This document shows, in pieces, positions 11,605 to 20,891 of a stretch of 64,000 nt of DNA; position 1 is the first letter of the stretch, and each line of letters starts with the position of its first letter. A program made the translations under genes and the position numbers. This DNA comes from Corynebacterium sp. P4-C1 (lineage in GTDB: Bacteria; Actinomycetota; Actinomycetes; Mycobacteriales; Mycobacteriaceae): assembly GCF_030503595.1 (NCBI RefSeq), contig NZ_CP129966.1, positions 1,302,001 through 1,366,000 on the forward strand. The letters run 5' to 3'. The notes beneath the pieces are model-generated. The model was given only the letters and a program-made list of their open reading frames with translations, was not told where the DNA came from and did not search any database.

Positions 11605-12132
11605 TTAGTCGGCGCGGACGCCGAAACGCCAGATCTCGCCGTCCCAGAACACCGGGAAGCCCTGCTCGGTGCTGAAGAACTGGTCGAAGTAGTTGCCGTT
11701 GCACAGATCCATCACGTCATTCGGGACCGCGTCCACGGAGTCCACGCCCGCCTGCGGATCCTTGGCCAGCAGCATGTAGTTGTTGCCGCTTTCCAGGTCG
11801 ACCTGGTCGGCGACATCGCCGGCGGCCTCCAGCTTGGCGTCGATAAGCTCCTGCGGCTCCTCCTTGCACACCGGGACGAAAGCTGCGACATCGTCGCCGT
11901 AGACGCGGCGCAGATCGATCATCTGGCCTGCCACAGCGTCGCTGTTGGAGGGCTCGATGCCCGCCAACGTCGCGGCGAGGGAGCCGGAGCCCTCAGAGTC
12001 GCCGGCAGCGGCCGGGGCGGGACTGTCCGTGCTCATCTTCGGCAGCACGAAGACCATGGCAGCGAGCGCGATGATCCACAGCGCGATGACGATTCCTGTC
12101 CAGCCTTTTTGGGCACCTGTGAGCTTTTGCAT
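11605..12132 (-). CDS. Membrane-anchored hypothetical protein
   Basis: A 175-residue protein with a short cytosolic start (MQKLTGAQKGW), one membrane helix (TGIVIALWIIALAAMVFVLP, about 12-31) and an outer domain. The outer domain starts with a Pro/Ala/Ser linker and contains two cysteines (PVCKEE, DLCNGN) that could form a disulfide. The end reads FWDGEIWRFGVRAD. I do not recognise a family. It is inserted between tsaE and tsaB in the same direction with short gaps, so it is probably in that operon, but nothing in it points to tRNA modification. Confidence 0.72.
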   Translation of the reverse strand: MQKLTGAQKGWTGIVIALWIIALAAMVFVLPKMSTDSPAPAAAGDSEGSGSLAATLAGIEPSNSDAVAGQMIDLRRVYGDDVAAFVPVCKEEPQELIDAKLEAAGDVADQVDLESGNNYMLLAKDPQAGVDSVDAVPNDVMDLCNGNYFDQFFSTEQGFPVFWDGEIWRFGVRAD

Positions 12133-12142
12133 GGCAACAACC

Positions 12143-12643
12143 CTACTCCGACAGCGACCAGGAGATGATCCGGCCCTGCGATTCAGGGTCGTCGAGTGTG
12201 AGCGTCTCCCGGTCGAGCTCCACGAGCAGGTAGCGCGACGCGATCTGCTCGACCAGGCCGCCGCCCCATTCCGCCACCACGACCGCGTCGTTGAGTTCCG
12301 AGTCGAGGTCCAGCGCATCGAGCTCTCCGAGCGGGTCCACCGCGCCCGTCCCGCCGACGCTGTCGAGCAGGCGGTAGGCATCAACGTGCACCAGCGCGGG
12401 GCCGCCGCTTTCCTGCGGCTTGTGCTCGCGGGCGATGATGAACGTCGGGCTGGTCACCCGGCCTTTGACTCCCAAGCCCTTCGCGATGCCCTGGGTGAGC
12501 GTTGTTTTCCCGGCGCCCAGCGGGCCGTCCAGGATCACCACGTCGCCAGCCTCGAGCGCCCTGCCCAAGCGCTCACCGAACGCGCGGGTCTCCTCCGCGG
12601 TCGCGCACTCGACGCGCCCAGCTTCCGTGAACGGCGGTTTCAT
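12143..12643 (-). CDS. tsaE: tRNA threonylcarbamoyladenosine biosynthesis ATPase TsaE
   Basis: A 166-residue P-loop protein with Walker A GPLGAGKTTLTQGIAKGLG (about 41-59) and the family motifs VTSPTFIIAREH and LVHVDAYRL. The segment DAVVVAEWGGG corresponds to the conserved EWxxR/G region. TsaE hydrolyses ATP and resets the TsaB-TsaD complex in t6A synthesis. It overlaps the upstream alr by 4 bases. Confidence 0.95.
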   Translation of the reverse strand: MKPPFTEAGRVECATAEETRAFGERLGRALEAGDVVILDGPLGAGKTTLTQGIAKGLGVKGRVTSPTFIIAREHKPQESGGPALVHVDAYRLLDSVGGTGAVDPLGELDALDLDSELNDAVVVAEWGGGLVEQIASRYLLVELDRETLTLDDPESQGRIISWSLSE

Positions 12644-13758
12644 CGCACCTCGTCCTTCCGCTTATCGACGTATTCCCGGCGCACCCGCCCATGCGGCGCG
12701 CACACCACCTCATAGTGGATGGTCCCCGTCCGCCGCGCCAGTTCTGCGGCCCCCATGCCGCCGTCGCCGAAGATGACCGCTTCGTCGCCCACTGCGACTC
12801 CGCCGGAATTGTCGCCGAGCCAGATAATGAACTGGTCCATGCAGATCCGGCCCACCTGCGGGTAACGCTTGCCGGCGATGGTCACCTCCACGGCGTCCTG
12901 CCACGAGCGGTGCAGACCGTCGGCGTAGCCCACCGGCACCACCGCCGTCCAGCCGTCCGCCGGCGCCGTCCAAGTCAACCCGTAGCTCGCGCCTTCTCCC
13001 TTGCTGATCTGCTTCACCGCGGTGATGCCTGCGGTCCAGGTCATGGCAGGGACGAGTGGGGCGGTGCCGTCGAGAAGCGGTGCTCCGCCGCCCTCCACCG
13101 GATCGAGGCCGTACAACGCGATCCCGGGGCGGACCTGGTCGAATACGTGCGCCGTGCTGGTGAGCACCGCCGGCGAATTAGCCAGGTGTGCCCACCGCGG
13201 CGACAGCCCCTCCGCGCGGGCGAGCTCCACGGCACGGGTAAAGGCGTCGAGCTGCTCAGCGTTGTGCGGATGCTCCGGCTCATCCGCACACGCGAGGTGC
13301 GACATCATGCCCACGACGTTGAGCCCCGCCTGCTTCGCCGTGCGGAAAGCCCGAAGCCAATCTTCTTCGTCGATGCCGGAACGGTTCATGCCCGTGTCCA
13401 CGACGATGTGCAGTGGCGCGGCAACCTCGTGCTCCGCCAACCACGTGAGGTGCTCCATTCCCGGCACCCCGAGCTCCACACCCGCGGGAATCTCCTCCCC
13501 CGGCTCCCACAACCACGCCACGACCGGCTTGCCGGTGAGCGCACGCACGTGCGCCGCCTCAACGAAATTGGCCACGCCGAACGCGTCCGCCCCCGCGGCA
13601 TCCATGACCGGCACGACTTGCTCCGCGCCGTGGTTGTACGCGTCCGCTTTGACCACGCACATCAGGCGGGTCTCCCCGACTTTCTCCTTGAGCAGCCGCG
13701 TGTTGTGGTCGATCGCGGCCAGGTCGATGCGCAAAGTCGAGGAACTCATGGCAGTCAT
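12640..13758 (-). CDS. alr: Alanine racemase
   Basis: A PLP enzyme that interconverts L- and D-alanine for peptidoglycan. The PLP lysine is in MCVVKADAYNHGAEQV (about residue 38). The second catalytic base (tyrosine) lies in GEGASYGLTW, and the substrate-binding segment MCVVKA through HIVVDTGMNRSGI is typical of the N-terminal barrel. The total is 372 residues, with a start at ATG 13758; an alternative ATG lies three codons in. It heads the run alr-tsaE-(membrane protein)-tsaB-rimI-tsaD. Confidence 0.96.
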   Translation of the reverse strand: MTAMSSSTLRIDLAAIDHNTRLLKEKVGETRLMCVVKADAYNHGAEQVVPVMDAAGADAFGVANFVEAAHVRALTGKPVVAWLWEPGEEIPAGVELGVPGMEHLTWLAEHEVAAPLHIVVDTGMNRSGIDEEDWLRAFRTAKQAGLNVVGMMSHLACADEPEHPHNAEQLDAFTRAVELARAEGLSPRWAHLANSPAVLTSTAHVFDQVRPGIALYGLDPVEGGGAPLLDGTAPLVPAMTWTAGITAVKQISKGEGASYGLTWTAPADGWTAVVPVGYADGLHRSWQDAVEVTIAGKRYPQVGRICMDQFIIWLGDNSGGVAVGDEAVIFGDGGMGAAELARRTGTIHYEVVCAPHGRVRREYVDKRKDEVR

Positions 13759-13803
13759 TCTGCCACTGCCGCCGGCTGGACCAGCACAGCGCTGCCGGGA
13801 GTT

Positions 13804-14463
13804 CTAAACGAGATGGACGGTGCCGAGAACGATGAGCAATAGAGCCACCGCCCAGGTGGCGGCCAACGAGACCTTCCCCGGATTCTCCCGGGCCACGGCG
13901 AATGCGCGTCCGGCGGGGCTATCCGGAGCACGGCGCACCCACCCGACCAGCAGCGCGCACACCGTGGGCAGACTCAGCGCGACAGTGGCGTAGAGCACGA
14001 GGAACGTGTAGCGCACCGCAAGATCCACCCCCGCGGCCGAGAGCACGGCGAGACCGCCGTAGAACGGGACCGACGTCGCCGACTGGATCAGGCCGAGCAC
14101 GAACCCGACCAGCACCGTCTTCGCCGACGGTGTGCGCAACGGTGCCAGGATGCGGTTGACCAGACCCGAGTTATCCCCGCCACGTAGCGCGAGCACACCT
14201 GTGACCACACCGGTGGCGATCAGCAGAATGCCGAAAACAGGGCCTTCGACGAAGCGCTGCACCACGTCCCCGAGGCCGTCGAAGACGATCAGCATCAGGA
14301 ACGCCAGGGCAGCCACGCCGCACCAATCGCCGGCGATGAGCAGCGACGTCGTCTTGGCGTAACGCCCGCTGCCGCGGGGGACCATCACGCCGACCGCGAC
14401 GATGACAGCGATCAGTAGCAGGTTGATCGAGTCAACAAACGCGAATTGGAGGGCGGTGAGCAT
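13804..14463 (-). CDS. Polytopic membrane protein of unknown function
   Basis: A 219-residue protein with about six hydrophobic helices: near 5-27, 40-62, 72-95, 117-140, 145-172 and 195-217. The start MLTALQFAFVDSINLLLIA and the spacing of helices resemble the LysE/GAP-type small exporter folds. Sequence support for that is weak, and no substrate can be proposed. It lies between glmS (upstream) and alr (downstream) on the same strand. Confidence 0.75.
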   Translation of the reverse strand: MLTALQFAFVDSINLLLIAVIVAVGVMVPRGSGRYAKTTSLLIAGDWCGVAALAFLMLIVFDGLGDVVQRFVEGPVFGILLIATGVVTGVLALRGGDNSGLVNRILAPLRTPSAKTVLVGFVLGLIQSATSVPFYGGLAVLSAAGVDLAVRYTFLVLYATVALSLPTVCALLVGWVRRAPDSPAGRAFAVARENPGKVSLAATWAVALLLIVLGTVHLV

Positions 14464-14512
14464 CCGGGAGAACTACCCCTACTTTCTCTGCCTACTTCTT
14501 CTGGACCGCGTC

Positions 14513-16384
14513 CTACTCGACGGTGACCGACTTGGCTAGGTTGCGCGGCTTGTCGATGTCCTCGTTACCGCACTTCTCCGCGATGAACGCGGCCAAGAAC
14601 TGCAGCGGGACCGTCGCCAGGAGCGGCTGCATGATCGTCGGGGTCTGCGGGATGCGCAGCAGCCAGTTCGCGTACGGCTCGACGGCGGTGTCACCCTCCT
14701 CCGCAATGACGATCGTCTTCGCGCCGCGGGCACGGATCTCCTGGATATTGGAGACAATCTTCGAGTGCAGCTGCGACACACCGCGCGGGCTGGGCACGAT
14801 GACGACAACCGGCAGGTCGTCCTCGATCAAGGCGATCGGGCCGTGCTTGAGCTCGCCGGCGGCGAAGCCCTCTGCGTGGATGTAGGCGAGCTCCTTAAGC
14901 TTCAGCGCGCCCTCGAGAGCGATCGGAAAACCGACTCCGCGGCCGAGGAAGAGCATCGTCTGCACCGCGCCGAGAGTCTCGGCGATGTGCTGGCACTCAT
15001 CGTGGTTGGCCAGTGCCGCTTCGATCTTCTCGGGGATGGTTTCCAGCTCGTTCCAGATCGCCTCGATCTCATCCGGGTACTTGGTGCCCTTCGCCTGAGC
15101 CAGTGCCAGGCCGACGATGTAGTTCGCCGCGACCTGCGCGAGGAACGCCTTCGTGGAGGCGACTCCGATCTCCGGGCCGGCGTGCGTGTAGAGCACCGCG
15201 TCGGATTCACGCGGGATCTGGGAGCCGTTGGTGTTGCAGACTGCAAGCACTTTCGCGCCCTGGGTCTTGGCGTGGCGGACCGCCTCGAGGGTGTCCGCGG
15301 TCTCGCCGGACTGGGAGATGGCCAGAACCAGTGTGCGTTCGTCCAGGACCGGGTCGCGGTAGCGGAACTCGGACGCCACCTCGATTTGTACCGGGATGCG
15401 CACCCAGTGCTCGATGGCGTACTTCGCGGCCAGGCCGGAGTGGTAGGCAGAGCCGCAGGCCACGACGAAGACCTGGTCGAAGGACTTCAACTCACGCTCA
15501 GTGATGGAGTTCTCGTCCAGCACGACGCGCTGGCCGTCCCAGTGGCCCGCGAGGGTGTCGCGGACAGCGGCGGGCTGCTCGTAGATCTCCTTCATCATGA
15601 AGGAATCGAAACCGCCCTTCTCCGCGGCCTCCAGATCCCAGTCGATGGTGAAAGGCTTGCCTGTGCCCGGGGTGCCGTCAAAGTTCAGGACCGAGTAGTC
15701 GTCTGCAGTAATCACCACTACGGAGTCGGACTCGAGCTCGACGGCGTTCTTGGTGTACTCGATGAACGCGGCAACGTCGGAGCCGAGGAACATCTCGCCC
15801 TCGCCGACACCCACGATCAGCGGGGTGGAGCGGCGTGCCGCAATGATCGTGTCTGGGTGGTCCGCGTGGGTGAACAGGACAGTGAAAGCGCCCTCGAGGC
15901 GGTTGAGCACTTTCAGGGCCGAAGCCTGGAAATCACCCTTGGTGCTGCCCTCGTCCTCGCCGTTGTAGGCGCGCGCCAGCAGGTGCGCGGCGACCTCGGA
16001 GTCCGTGTCGGACGCCATCTCAATGCCGGCACCCTCGAGCTCCTCGCGCAGCGGCGCGAAGTTCTCGATGATGCCGTTGTGCACGATCGCAGCACGACCG
16101 TCGTAGGACATGTGCGGATGGGCATTCTCGTTCGTCGGGCGTCCGTGGGTTGCCCAGCGGGTATGGCCGATGGCAGTGGTGCCGCTCAGCGCGCCGTCGC
16201 CGAGCTCGGCAATCTTGTCCTCGAGGTTCTGCAGCTTGCCTGCACGCTTGGCGACGTTGATCTCGCCCCCGCCCGCAACTGCGATTCCCGCCGAGTCGTA
16301 CCCGCGGTATTCCATCCGGCGCAGAGCCTCAAGCGCGATCGGCAGCCCCTGCTGCTGTCCTACGTATCCCACGATTCCACACAT
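14513..16384 (-). CDS. glmS: Glutamine-fructose-6-phosphate aminotransferase (isomerizing)
   Basis: GlmS makes glucosamine-6-phosphate from fructose-6-phosphate and glutamine, the first step to UDP-GlcNAc. The 623-residue protein starts MCGIVGYVG, where Cys2 is the glutaminase nucleophile exposed after Met removal. The GATase II domain extends to about 230 (HTRWATHGRPTNENAHPH is conserved). Two SIS sugar-isomerase domains follow (ACGSAYHSGLAAKYAIE and LFLGRGVGFPIALEGALKLKEL), ending KSVTVE. The long in-frame extension upstream of ATG 16384 is not part of the protein. glmM, the next pathway enzyme, lies about 3 kb away. Confidence 0.97.
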   Translation of the reverse strand: MCGIVGYVGQQQGLPIALEALRRMEYRGYDSAGIAVAGGGEINVAKRAGKLQNLEDKIAELGDGALSGTTAIGHTRWATHGRPTNENAHPHMSYDGRAAIVHNGIIENFAPLREELEGAGIEMASDTDSEVAAHLLARAYNGEDEGSTKGDFQASALKVLNRLEGAFTVLFTHADHPDTIIAARRSTPLIVGVGEGEMFLGSDVAAFIEYTKNAVELESDSVVVITADDYSVLNFDGTPGTGKPFTIDWDLEAAEKGGFDSFMMKEIYEQPAAVRDTLAGHWDGQRVVLDENSITERELKSFDQVFVVACGSAYHSGLAAKYAIEHWVRIPVQIEVASEFRYRDPVLDERTLVLAISQSGETADTLEAVRHAKTQGAKVLAVCNTNGSQIPRESDAVLYTHAGPEIGVASTKAFLAQVAANYIVGLALAQAKGTKYPDEIEAIWNELETIPEKIEAALANHDECQHIAETLGAVQTMLFLGRGVGFPIALEGALKLKELAYIHAEGFAAGELKHGPIALIEDDLPVVVIVPSPRGVSQLHSKIVSNIQEIRARGAKTIVIAEEGDTAVEPYANWLLRIPQTPTIMQPLLATVPLQFLAAFIAEKCGNEDIDKPRNLAKSVTVE

Positions 16385-16491
16385 GCGCACAAGGATAATG
16401 CACGTGCCCGTTCTTTCCCGCACCACGTGCACTGGGTCCTCACGCCCGGTACTCACCTCACGATCTGCCGCACCGCGCTGCATCCATGCAG

Positions 16492-16497
16492 TATCCT
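16492..16497 (+). promoter_or_regulatory. Candidate -10 element for a leaderless hydrolase transcript
   Basis: TATCCT ends exactly 7 bases before GTG 16505, and no Shine-Dalgarno sequence is present. The geometry is the same as at 3723-3736. No clear -35 hexamer is seen. Confidence 0.4.
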
Positions 16498-16504
16498 GAT
16501 CGAC

Positions 16505-17356
16505 GTGTCTGCGAAGTTGAAGAAGCTCAGCGAATTGTCCAAGCGTGGCCCGCACCGGGTCATGGAAGGCGACCTCGGCTACACCGGTCTGCCCGGCAAG
16601 GTGTACGTCCCGGCCGACGGCACAGCCGTGCCCGGTGTGGCATTCGGCCACGACTGGATGAAGAGCGCCGGTGATTACACGAAGACCCTGCGCCACCTGG
16701 CGAGCTGGGGCATTGCCGTGGCCGCTCCCGACACTGAGCGCGGCTTCAACCCGAACCACGCCGGCTTCGCCGCCGACCTCGAGACTGCGCTGCAGATCCT
16801 CGGCGGCGTGAAAATGGGCAACGGCAACGTCACCGTCTCCCCCGGCAAGCTCGGCATTGTCGGCCACGGCATGGGCGGTGGCTGCGCGGTTCTCGCGAGT
16901 GTGAACAACGAGAAGGTCAAAGCCGTCGCTTCGCTCTACCCCGCATCGGTCGCCCCGTCGGCGGACAACGCCGCCCGAAGCCTGTTCCTGCCGGGGCTGG
17001 TCATCGGCCCCGATGAGGACGCCGACGCCATCTTCGATCCGGGCAACCCGGCCAAACTGGCGTTCAACTGGTCCGGCCCCGTCGCCTACCGCACGGTGAA
17101 GGACGGCAACCAGAAGTCCTTCAGCGAGGACGGCATGAAGAAGTTCCTGCTGGGCCAGGGCCGTTCCAAGGCGAGCGTCCAGGAGCCGGTCCGCGGCCTG
17201 CTCACCGGGTTCCTGCTGCACCAGCTCAACGGTGACAAGGCCTACGCCGCCTACTCGGAGATCGACGCTGAGGGCAAGGCCGTCGAGTCCCTCTTCGGCA
17301 AAGATCTCGCCGACCGGGCCGAATTCGCCCGCTCGGACAAAAAGAGCATCTTCTAG
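16505..17356 (+). CDS. Alpha/beta hydrolase (dienelactone hydrolase-like)
   Basis: A 283-residue single-domain alpha/beta hydrolase. The nucleophile elbow appears as GIVGHGMGGGC, where the expected Ser is replaced by His-Gly-Met (G-H-G-M-G). The usual GxSxG serine is therefore absent, and the protein may not be a classical esterase. Flanking strands (GVAFGHDWMKSAGDY, AVAAPDTERGFNPN) fit the fold. The substrate is unknown. It lies divergently next to glmS, as does Rv3438 in M. tuberculosis, and overlaps the convergent small gene downstream by 4 bases. The GTG start is supported by the -10 spacing. Confidence 0.85.
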   Translation: MSAKLKKLSELSKRGPHRVMEGDLGYTGLPGKVYVPADGTAVPGVAFGHDWMKSAGDYTKTLRHLASWGIAVAAPDTERGFNPNHAGFAADLETALQILGGVKMGNGNVTVSPGKLGIVGHGMGGGCAVLASVNNEKVKAVASLYPASVAPSADNAARSLFLPGLVIGPDEDADAIFDPGNPAKLAFNWSGPVAYRTVKDGNQKSFSEDGMKKFLLGQGRSKASVQEPVRGLLTGFLLHQLNGDKAYAAYSEIDAEGKAVESLFGKDLADRAEFARSDKKSIF

Positions 17357-17601
17357 GCTCTCGGCTGCTCCGTCGGCCCCTCTTTCCGGAGCACCCCCTG
17401 CACCCGCCCGTGCCTGACCCCGCGGTATGTTCCGCGCGGTGTCTGCGCGGGCGGTTTCTGTATGTTCAGCTCCCGCACCATCGCCTGCTGCCGGGCCGAC
17501 TGCTCCATTTGCCGCTGGCTTTCCTGCAGAACCCGCTCAAACTCGGCCATGCGCTTGGCTGTGCGCTCTTTGAATTGCTCCGCGTACTGGTGAAAATCCA
17601 T
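17353..17601 (-). CDS. Small helical hypothetical protein
   Basis: An 82-residue protein starting MDFHQYAEQFKERTAKRMAEFERV. Residues 1-48 are strongly amphipathic and probably coiled coil; the remainder (RGTYRGVRHGRVQGV) is basic. Its ATG overlaps the stop codon of the preceding gene (TAATG), which indicates translational coupling. It has no known family. Together with the two genes upstream it forms a three-gene unit that may relate to type VII secretion by context only. Confidence 0.6.
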   Translation of the reverse strand: MDFHQYAEQFKERTAKRMAEFERVLQESQRQMEQSARQQAMVRELNIQKPPAQTPRGTYRGVRHGRVQGVLRKEGPTEQPRA

Positions 17602-19028
17602 TACCATCCCCCTGTCGTACGGGCCCGCTGCTGATCGTCTTGCTCGTCCGGCTGCTCAACCTGCACCGGCGCCTGTTCCACCGGCTCTGCACCGCTGACC
17701 GCCATCGGCTCCACAAGCCCCTTCTTCGGAGGTGGCGGCGGCTCCTTCACCTCAGCCAGCTCAGGCGGCGGGGTGATCGTGCCTTCGTCTTCTGGGCACT
17801 CGGTCTGCGACACCGGTTCCGTATCCGGCTCCGGGGCGGGTTCCGGCGCTGGATCCGGCTCCGGGGCAGGTTCCGGTTCCGGGACGGGCGGTTCCTCCGG
17901 GCAATCCTGCTCGGGTTCCGGCTCGACCGGGCACTCAACTTGTTCCAGGCATTCCGCCGCCATCTGGCCGAAGGCCTCGAGACCGGCAACGACCTGCTTG
18001 ACCACGCAATCGCCCGCCGGCCCCACAGGCGGCACCGCGGGCGGAGCTGGAATCGCCGGATTCAGGCACTGCGCCGGCAACGTCCCAACAGGCGGCATCT
18101 GGCTCTCCGCCTGCGCGCATCCCACATCCATATTCACGTCCACATTGACCGTGATGTTCACTCCCCCACCCCCAGCTGCCGCCATCGCAGGTGCAGTGGG
18201 CACCTCGGGCGGGGTAGGCGCCGGTGCCGTTGCTGGTTCCGGTGCTGGTGCTGGGGACGGCACGTGAGCCTGTTCCGGAGCAGGAACCGGAGCGGCCGCC
18301 GGCGCTGACGCAGGCTCAGCCGCCGCTACCGGACACGCTGGGGCCGCGGCCGGAGACGCCGCTGGCGGGGCATATTGCTTGGGGGCCGGCGGCTGGGCGT
18401 TTTCGGCGTCGTCGCAAAGCTGCTTCATGCCGTCGTAGCACTCCCCGATAGCATCGTTGCGGTCGTCGACCGTGCCCTCGATTGACAGCAGGCCCTCCAC
18501 GATCGGTGTCAGAACCACAGATCCCAGTTCGACGAGCGGACAGTCCTTCAACGCGGCGATGAGATCGAGAATGACATCGATCGTGCTCTGCATACCGTTG
18601 TCGGCGGTCTCATCGATCGTGTTCACGGAATCAGCGCAGTCGCAGGAATTGTCGTGGAGGCCGTCCAACGTGTCGGAATGGGATCCCTGCTCCTCGTCCA
18701 GCTCCTGCTCGTGTCCGCCGATACCGATGGTGCTCAGCCAGTCGTGTGTCCCGGGCGCCAACTGCCCCAGCACAGGCAAGGCCGCGAGCAAACCGACGAT
18801 CCCCTCCGGGGCCGCACCGGACGCAGCCGACGAGCTGGCTTTCGGGTTCAACGCGGCGAACTCGTTCGTCCAGGCGGATGTGTCCAGCCCATTCGTCATG
18901 TCGATCTTGGCGGAAATAGACATGATTTTCTGCCCCACGTACGCCGCGTCAGCGAAGCTGATGCCGGGTAGCACGGCCACCTCGCGGGCGATCTCCCCGA
19001 GGCCTTCCTTGAGCTTGGTGTTAGACAT
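17601..19028 (-). CDS. Large alanine/proline-rich protein, type VII secretion substrate candidate
   Basis: A 475-residue protein. The N-terminal about 190 residues are helical (KLKEGLGEIAREVAVLPG, ISAKIDMTNGLDTSAW) and resemble the PPE/WXG-type helical bundles. A long Pro/Ala-rich linker, a GGGGVNITVNVDVNMDV strand-like patch, and PEPEPAPEPDP repeats follow. Several cysteines are spaced through the acidic C-terminal half. No signal peptide is present. The position between glmS and glmM corresponds to Rv3439c. It overlaps the upstream small gene by 8 bases. Export by the nearby ESX-4 system is an inference only. Confidence 0.7.
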   Translation of the reverse strand: MSNTKLKEGLGEIAREVAVLPGISFADAAYVGQKIMSISAKIDMTNGLDTSAWTNEFAALNPKASSSAASGAAPEGIVGLLAALPVLGQLAPGTHDWLSTIGIGGHEQELDEEQGSHSDTLDGLHDNSCDCADSVNTIDETADNGMQSTIDVILDLIAALKDCPLVELGSVVLTPIVEGLLSIEGTVDDRNDAIGECYDGMKQLCDDAENAQPPAPKQYAPPAASPAAAPACPVAAAEPASAPAAAPVPAPEQAHVPSPAPAPEPATAPAPTPPEVPTAPAMAAAGGGGVNITVNVDVNMDVGCAQAESQMPPVGTLPAQCLNPAIPAPPAVPPVGPAGDCVVKQVVAGLEAFGQMAAECLEQVECPVEPEPEQDCPEEPPVPEPEPAPEPDPAPEPAPEPDTEPVSQTECPEDEGTITPPPELAEVKEPPPPPKKGLVEPMAVSGAEPVEQAPVQVEQPDEQDDQQRARTTGGW

Positions 19029-19329
19029 GGCCGCGCAACCCCTCCGCATTCTGCGCGTCCGTTTCATCGATGTCGGCGATCAACCGCAGTATTTCTTCGA
19101 ACTGATCCACGCGCGCCTTGAACCGGTCGACCGTCTGCCCGTGGACTCGCTCCATCGCCGAGGCGAGCTTTTCCCCCTGCTCGGCAAAACCCTCCCCAAA
19201 AGATGCCGTGTCCACCTCCGGCACTTTTTCTTTCAGCCTGTCGATCGCCTCGTTGTAGCTATTCATCTTCGATTTCAATAGCGCCCGGAGTTCATCCGGT
19301 TCCAGGTGCAGCTGGTCGCCCACACTCAT
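19021..19329 (-). CDS. Small helical protein, WXG100-like size
   Basis: A 102-residue, almost wholly helical protein starting MSVGDQLHLEPDELRALLKSKM. It has the length of WXG100/EspC-type proteins but lacks the Trp-x-Gly turn. Heptad-like stretches (NEAIDRLKEKVPEVD, KARVDQFEEILRLIADID) suggest a coiled coil. It is the first gene of a three-gene operon, matching the place of Rv3440c. GGGGGA precedes the chosen ATG 19329. A partner role for the following proline-rich protein is plausible, as with PE/PPE or Esx pairs, but is not shown by the sequence. Confidence 0.68.
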   Translation of the reverse strand: MSVGDQLHLEPDELRALLKSKMNSYNEAIDRLKEKVPEVDTASFGEGFAEQGEKLASAMERVHGQTVDRFKARVDQFEEILRLIADIDETDAQNAEGLRGHV

Positions 19330-19435
19330 CACTTCCCCCAGCATGGTTGAAGCCGCAAAAAGCGGCAGCCTTCATCTTCCACAGACTTAGACTGCCGCCG
19401 GCCCAGATCGGTTCCCCGCCGGGCGAAAAAATTTC

Positions 19436-20779
19436 CTAGACCGCAGCGACCACCGCGGCCAGACGCCCCGCGACCTTGCGGGCGTGCTCTTCCTCGGAGG
19501 CTTCCACCATCACGCGGAACAGTTCCTCGGTTCCGGAGGGGCGCAGCAGGACACGGCCGTCACCGCCGAGCTCGCTCTCGGCCTCCGCGATGGCCTCCTG
19601 CACGGCCTGGTCGCCCAGGATAAGGGACTTGTCGGAGACAGGAACGTTGATCAGCACCTGCGGAAGAACCGTCATCACCGACGCGAGCTCCTTGAGCGTC
19701 TTGCCCGTCTCCGCCATGCGCTCCATGAGGAGCAGGCCGGAGAGGGTGCCGTCGCCCGTCGTCGCGCGCGCCGGAACCACGATGTGGCCCGACTGCTCGC
19801 CGCCGAGCGAGAAATCGCCCGCATTGAGCTCTTCGAGCACATAACGGTCGCCGACCTTCGTTTCACGGACCTCGATGCCCTCGCGCTGCATCGCGAGCTT
19901 CAAGCCGAGGTTGCTCATCACAGTCGCCACCAGCGTGTTTTCGCGCAGCGACGACTTCTCCTTCATTCCCAGCGCCAGCACCGCCATGATCTGGTCGCCG
20001 TCGACGACTTTGCCCCCGGCGTCGACGGCCAGGCAGCGGTCCGCGTCACCGTCGTGCGCGAGTCCCAGGTCCGCGCCGTGCTCCACGACGGCCCTCTGGA
20101 TTTGCCCGATATGGGTGGAACCCGCGTTGTCGTTGATGTTGTAGGCGTTTGGTTCATTGAAAATCGCTACGACCTCAGCACCGGCGGCGGCATACGCCTC
20201 CGGCGCGATCTTGGACGCCGCGCCGTTCGCGCAGTCCACAACGACCTTGATTCCCTTGAGTGGCGTGGTCACGGACTCCGCCAGGTGGTCCAGGTAGCGC
20301 CCGTGTGCGTCCGGGGACTCCTCGATGATGCGGCCGATGCCGGTGCCGGTCGGGCCACCTTCGTCGCGCTCATCCATGGCGCGCTCGATCTCGTCCTCCA
20401 CAGCATCGGCGAGCTTCTTGCCGCCGGCGCTGAAGAACTTGATGCCGTTATCGGGCATCGGGTTGTGGGACGCTGAGATCATCACACCGATGTCGGCGCC
20501 GTAATCGTCGGTCAGGAACGCCAGGCCAGGAGTGGGAATCACACCCACCTGAAGCACATCCACGCCCTTCGACGCCATTCCCGCCGCCATCGCGGCCGCA
20601 AGCATCTCGCCGGACACGCGCGGGTCACGCCCGATGATCGCTGTGGGCCGGCGCTGCTCCGAACGCTTATTCTGCGTCAGCACCGTCGCCGCCGCCTGCC
20701 CCAGCTTCAGGGCCAGCGGTGCTGTCAGTGCCTCGTTGGCGAGGCCACGCACACCGTCAGTTCCAAAGAGTCGAGTCAT
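19436..20779 (-). CDS. glmM: Phosphoglucosamine mutase
   Basis: GlmM converts glucosamine-6-phosphate to glucosamine-1-phosphate for cell-wall precursors. The 447-residue protein starts [19 protein letters not shown]. The phosphoserine loop is [18 protein letters not shown] (Ser in SASHNP), the metal-binding loop is [10 protein letters not shown], the sugar-binding loop GGEQSGHI, and the phosphate-binding end [16 protein letters not shown] chose ATG 20779 over an in-frame TTG three codons upstream because it gives the family N-terminus. It lies downstream of rpsI on the same strand. Confidence 0.97.
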   Translation of the reverse strand: MTRLFGTDGVRGLANEALTAPLALKLGQAAATVLTQNKRSEQRRPTAIIGRDPRVSGEMLAAAMAAGMASKGVDVLQVGVIPTPGLAFLTDDYGADIGVMISASHNPMPDNGIKFFSAGGKKLADAVEDEIERAMDERDEGGPTGTGIGRIIEESPDAHGRYLDHLAESVTTPLKGIKVVVDCANGAASKIAPEAYAAAGAEVVAIFNEPNAYNINDNAGSTHIGQIQRAVVEHGADLGLAHDGDADRCLAVDAGGKVVDGDQIMAVLALGMKEKSSLRENTLVATVMSNLGLKLAMQREGIEVRETKVGDRYVLEELNAGDFSLGGEQSGHIVVPARATTGDGTLSGLLLMERMAETGKTLKELASVMTVLPQVLINVPVSDKSLILGDQAVQEAIAEAESELGGDGRVLLRPSGTEELFRVMVEASEEEHARKVAGRLAAVVAAV

Positions 20780-20891
20780 GGAAGACAATTATGCCCTAGC
20801 GCCACGGATCCGCTCGGTGGGGGTTGTTCACGGGCGGGACGCTCGAAACGACGGCAAGCTACCTTTCTCCACGCCCCAGAAAAGCGGAAAC

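Noticed and set aside
14765..16504. Long plus-strand extension upstream of the hydrolase start
   Set aside because: It is antisense to glmS; only the part from GTG 16505 looks like protein sequence and has a promoter at the right distance.
16385..17221. N-terminal extension of glmS on the minus strand
   Set aside because: GlmS must begin Met-Cys, because Cys2 is the nucleophile; the extension is antisense to the hydrolase gene.
17780..18420. Tandem repeats in the proline-rich gene as a possible CRISPR array
   Set aside because: The repeats are codon-level Pro/Glu/Ala repetition within an open frame, without regular spacers.
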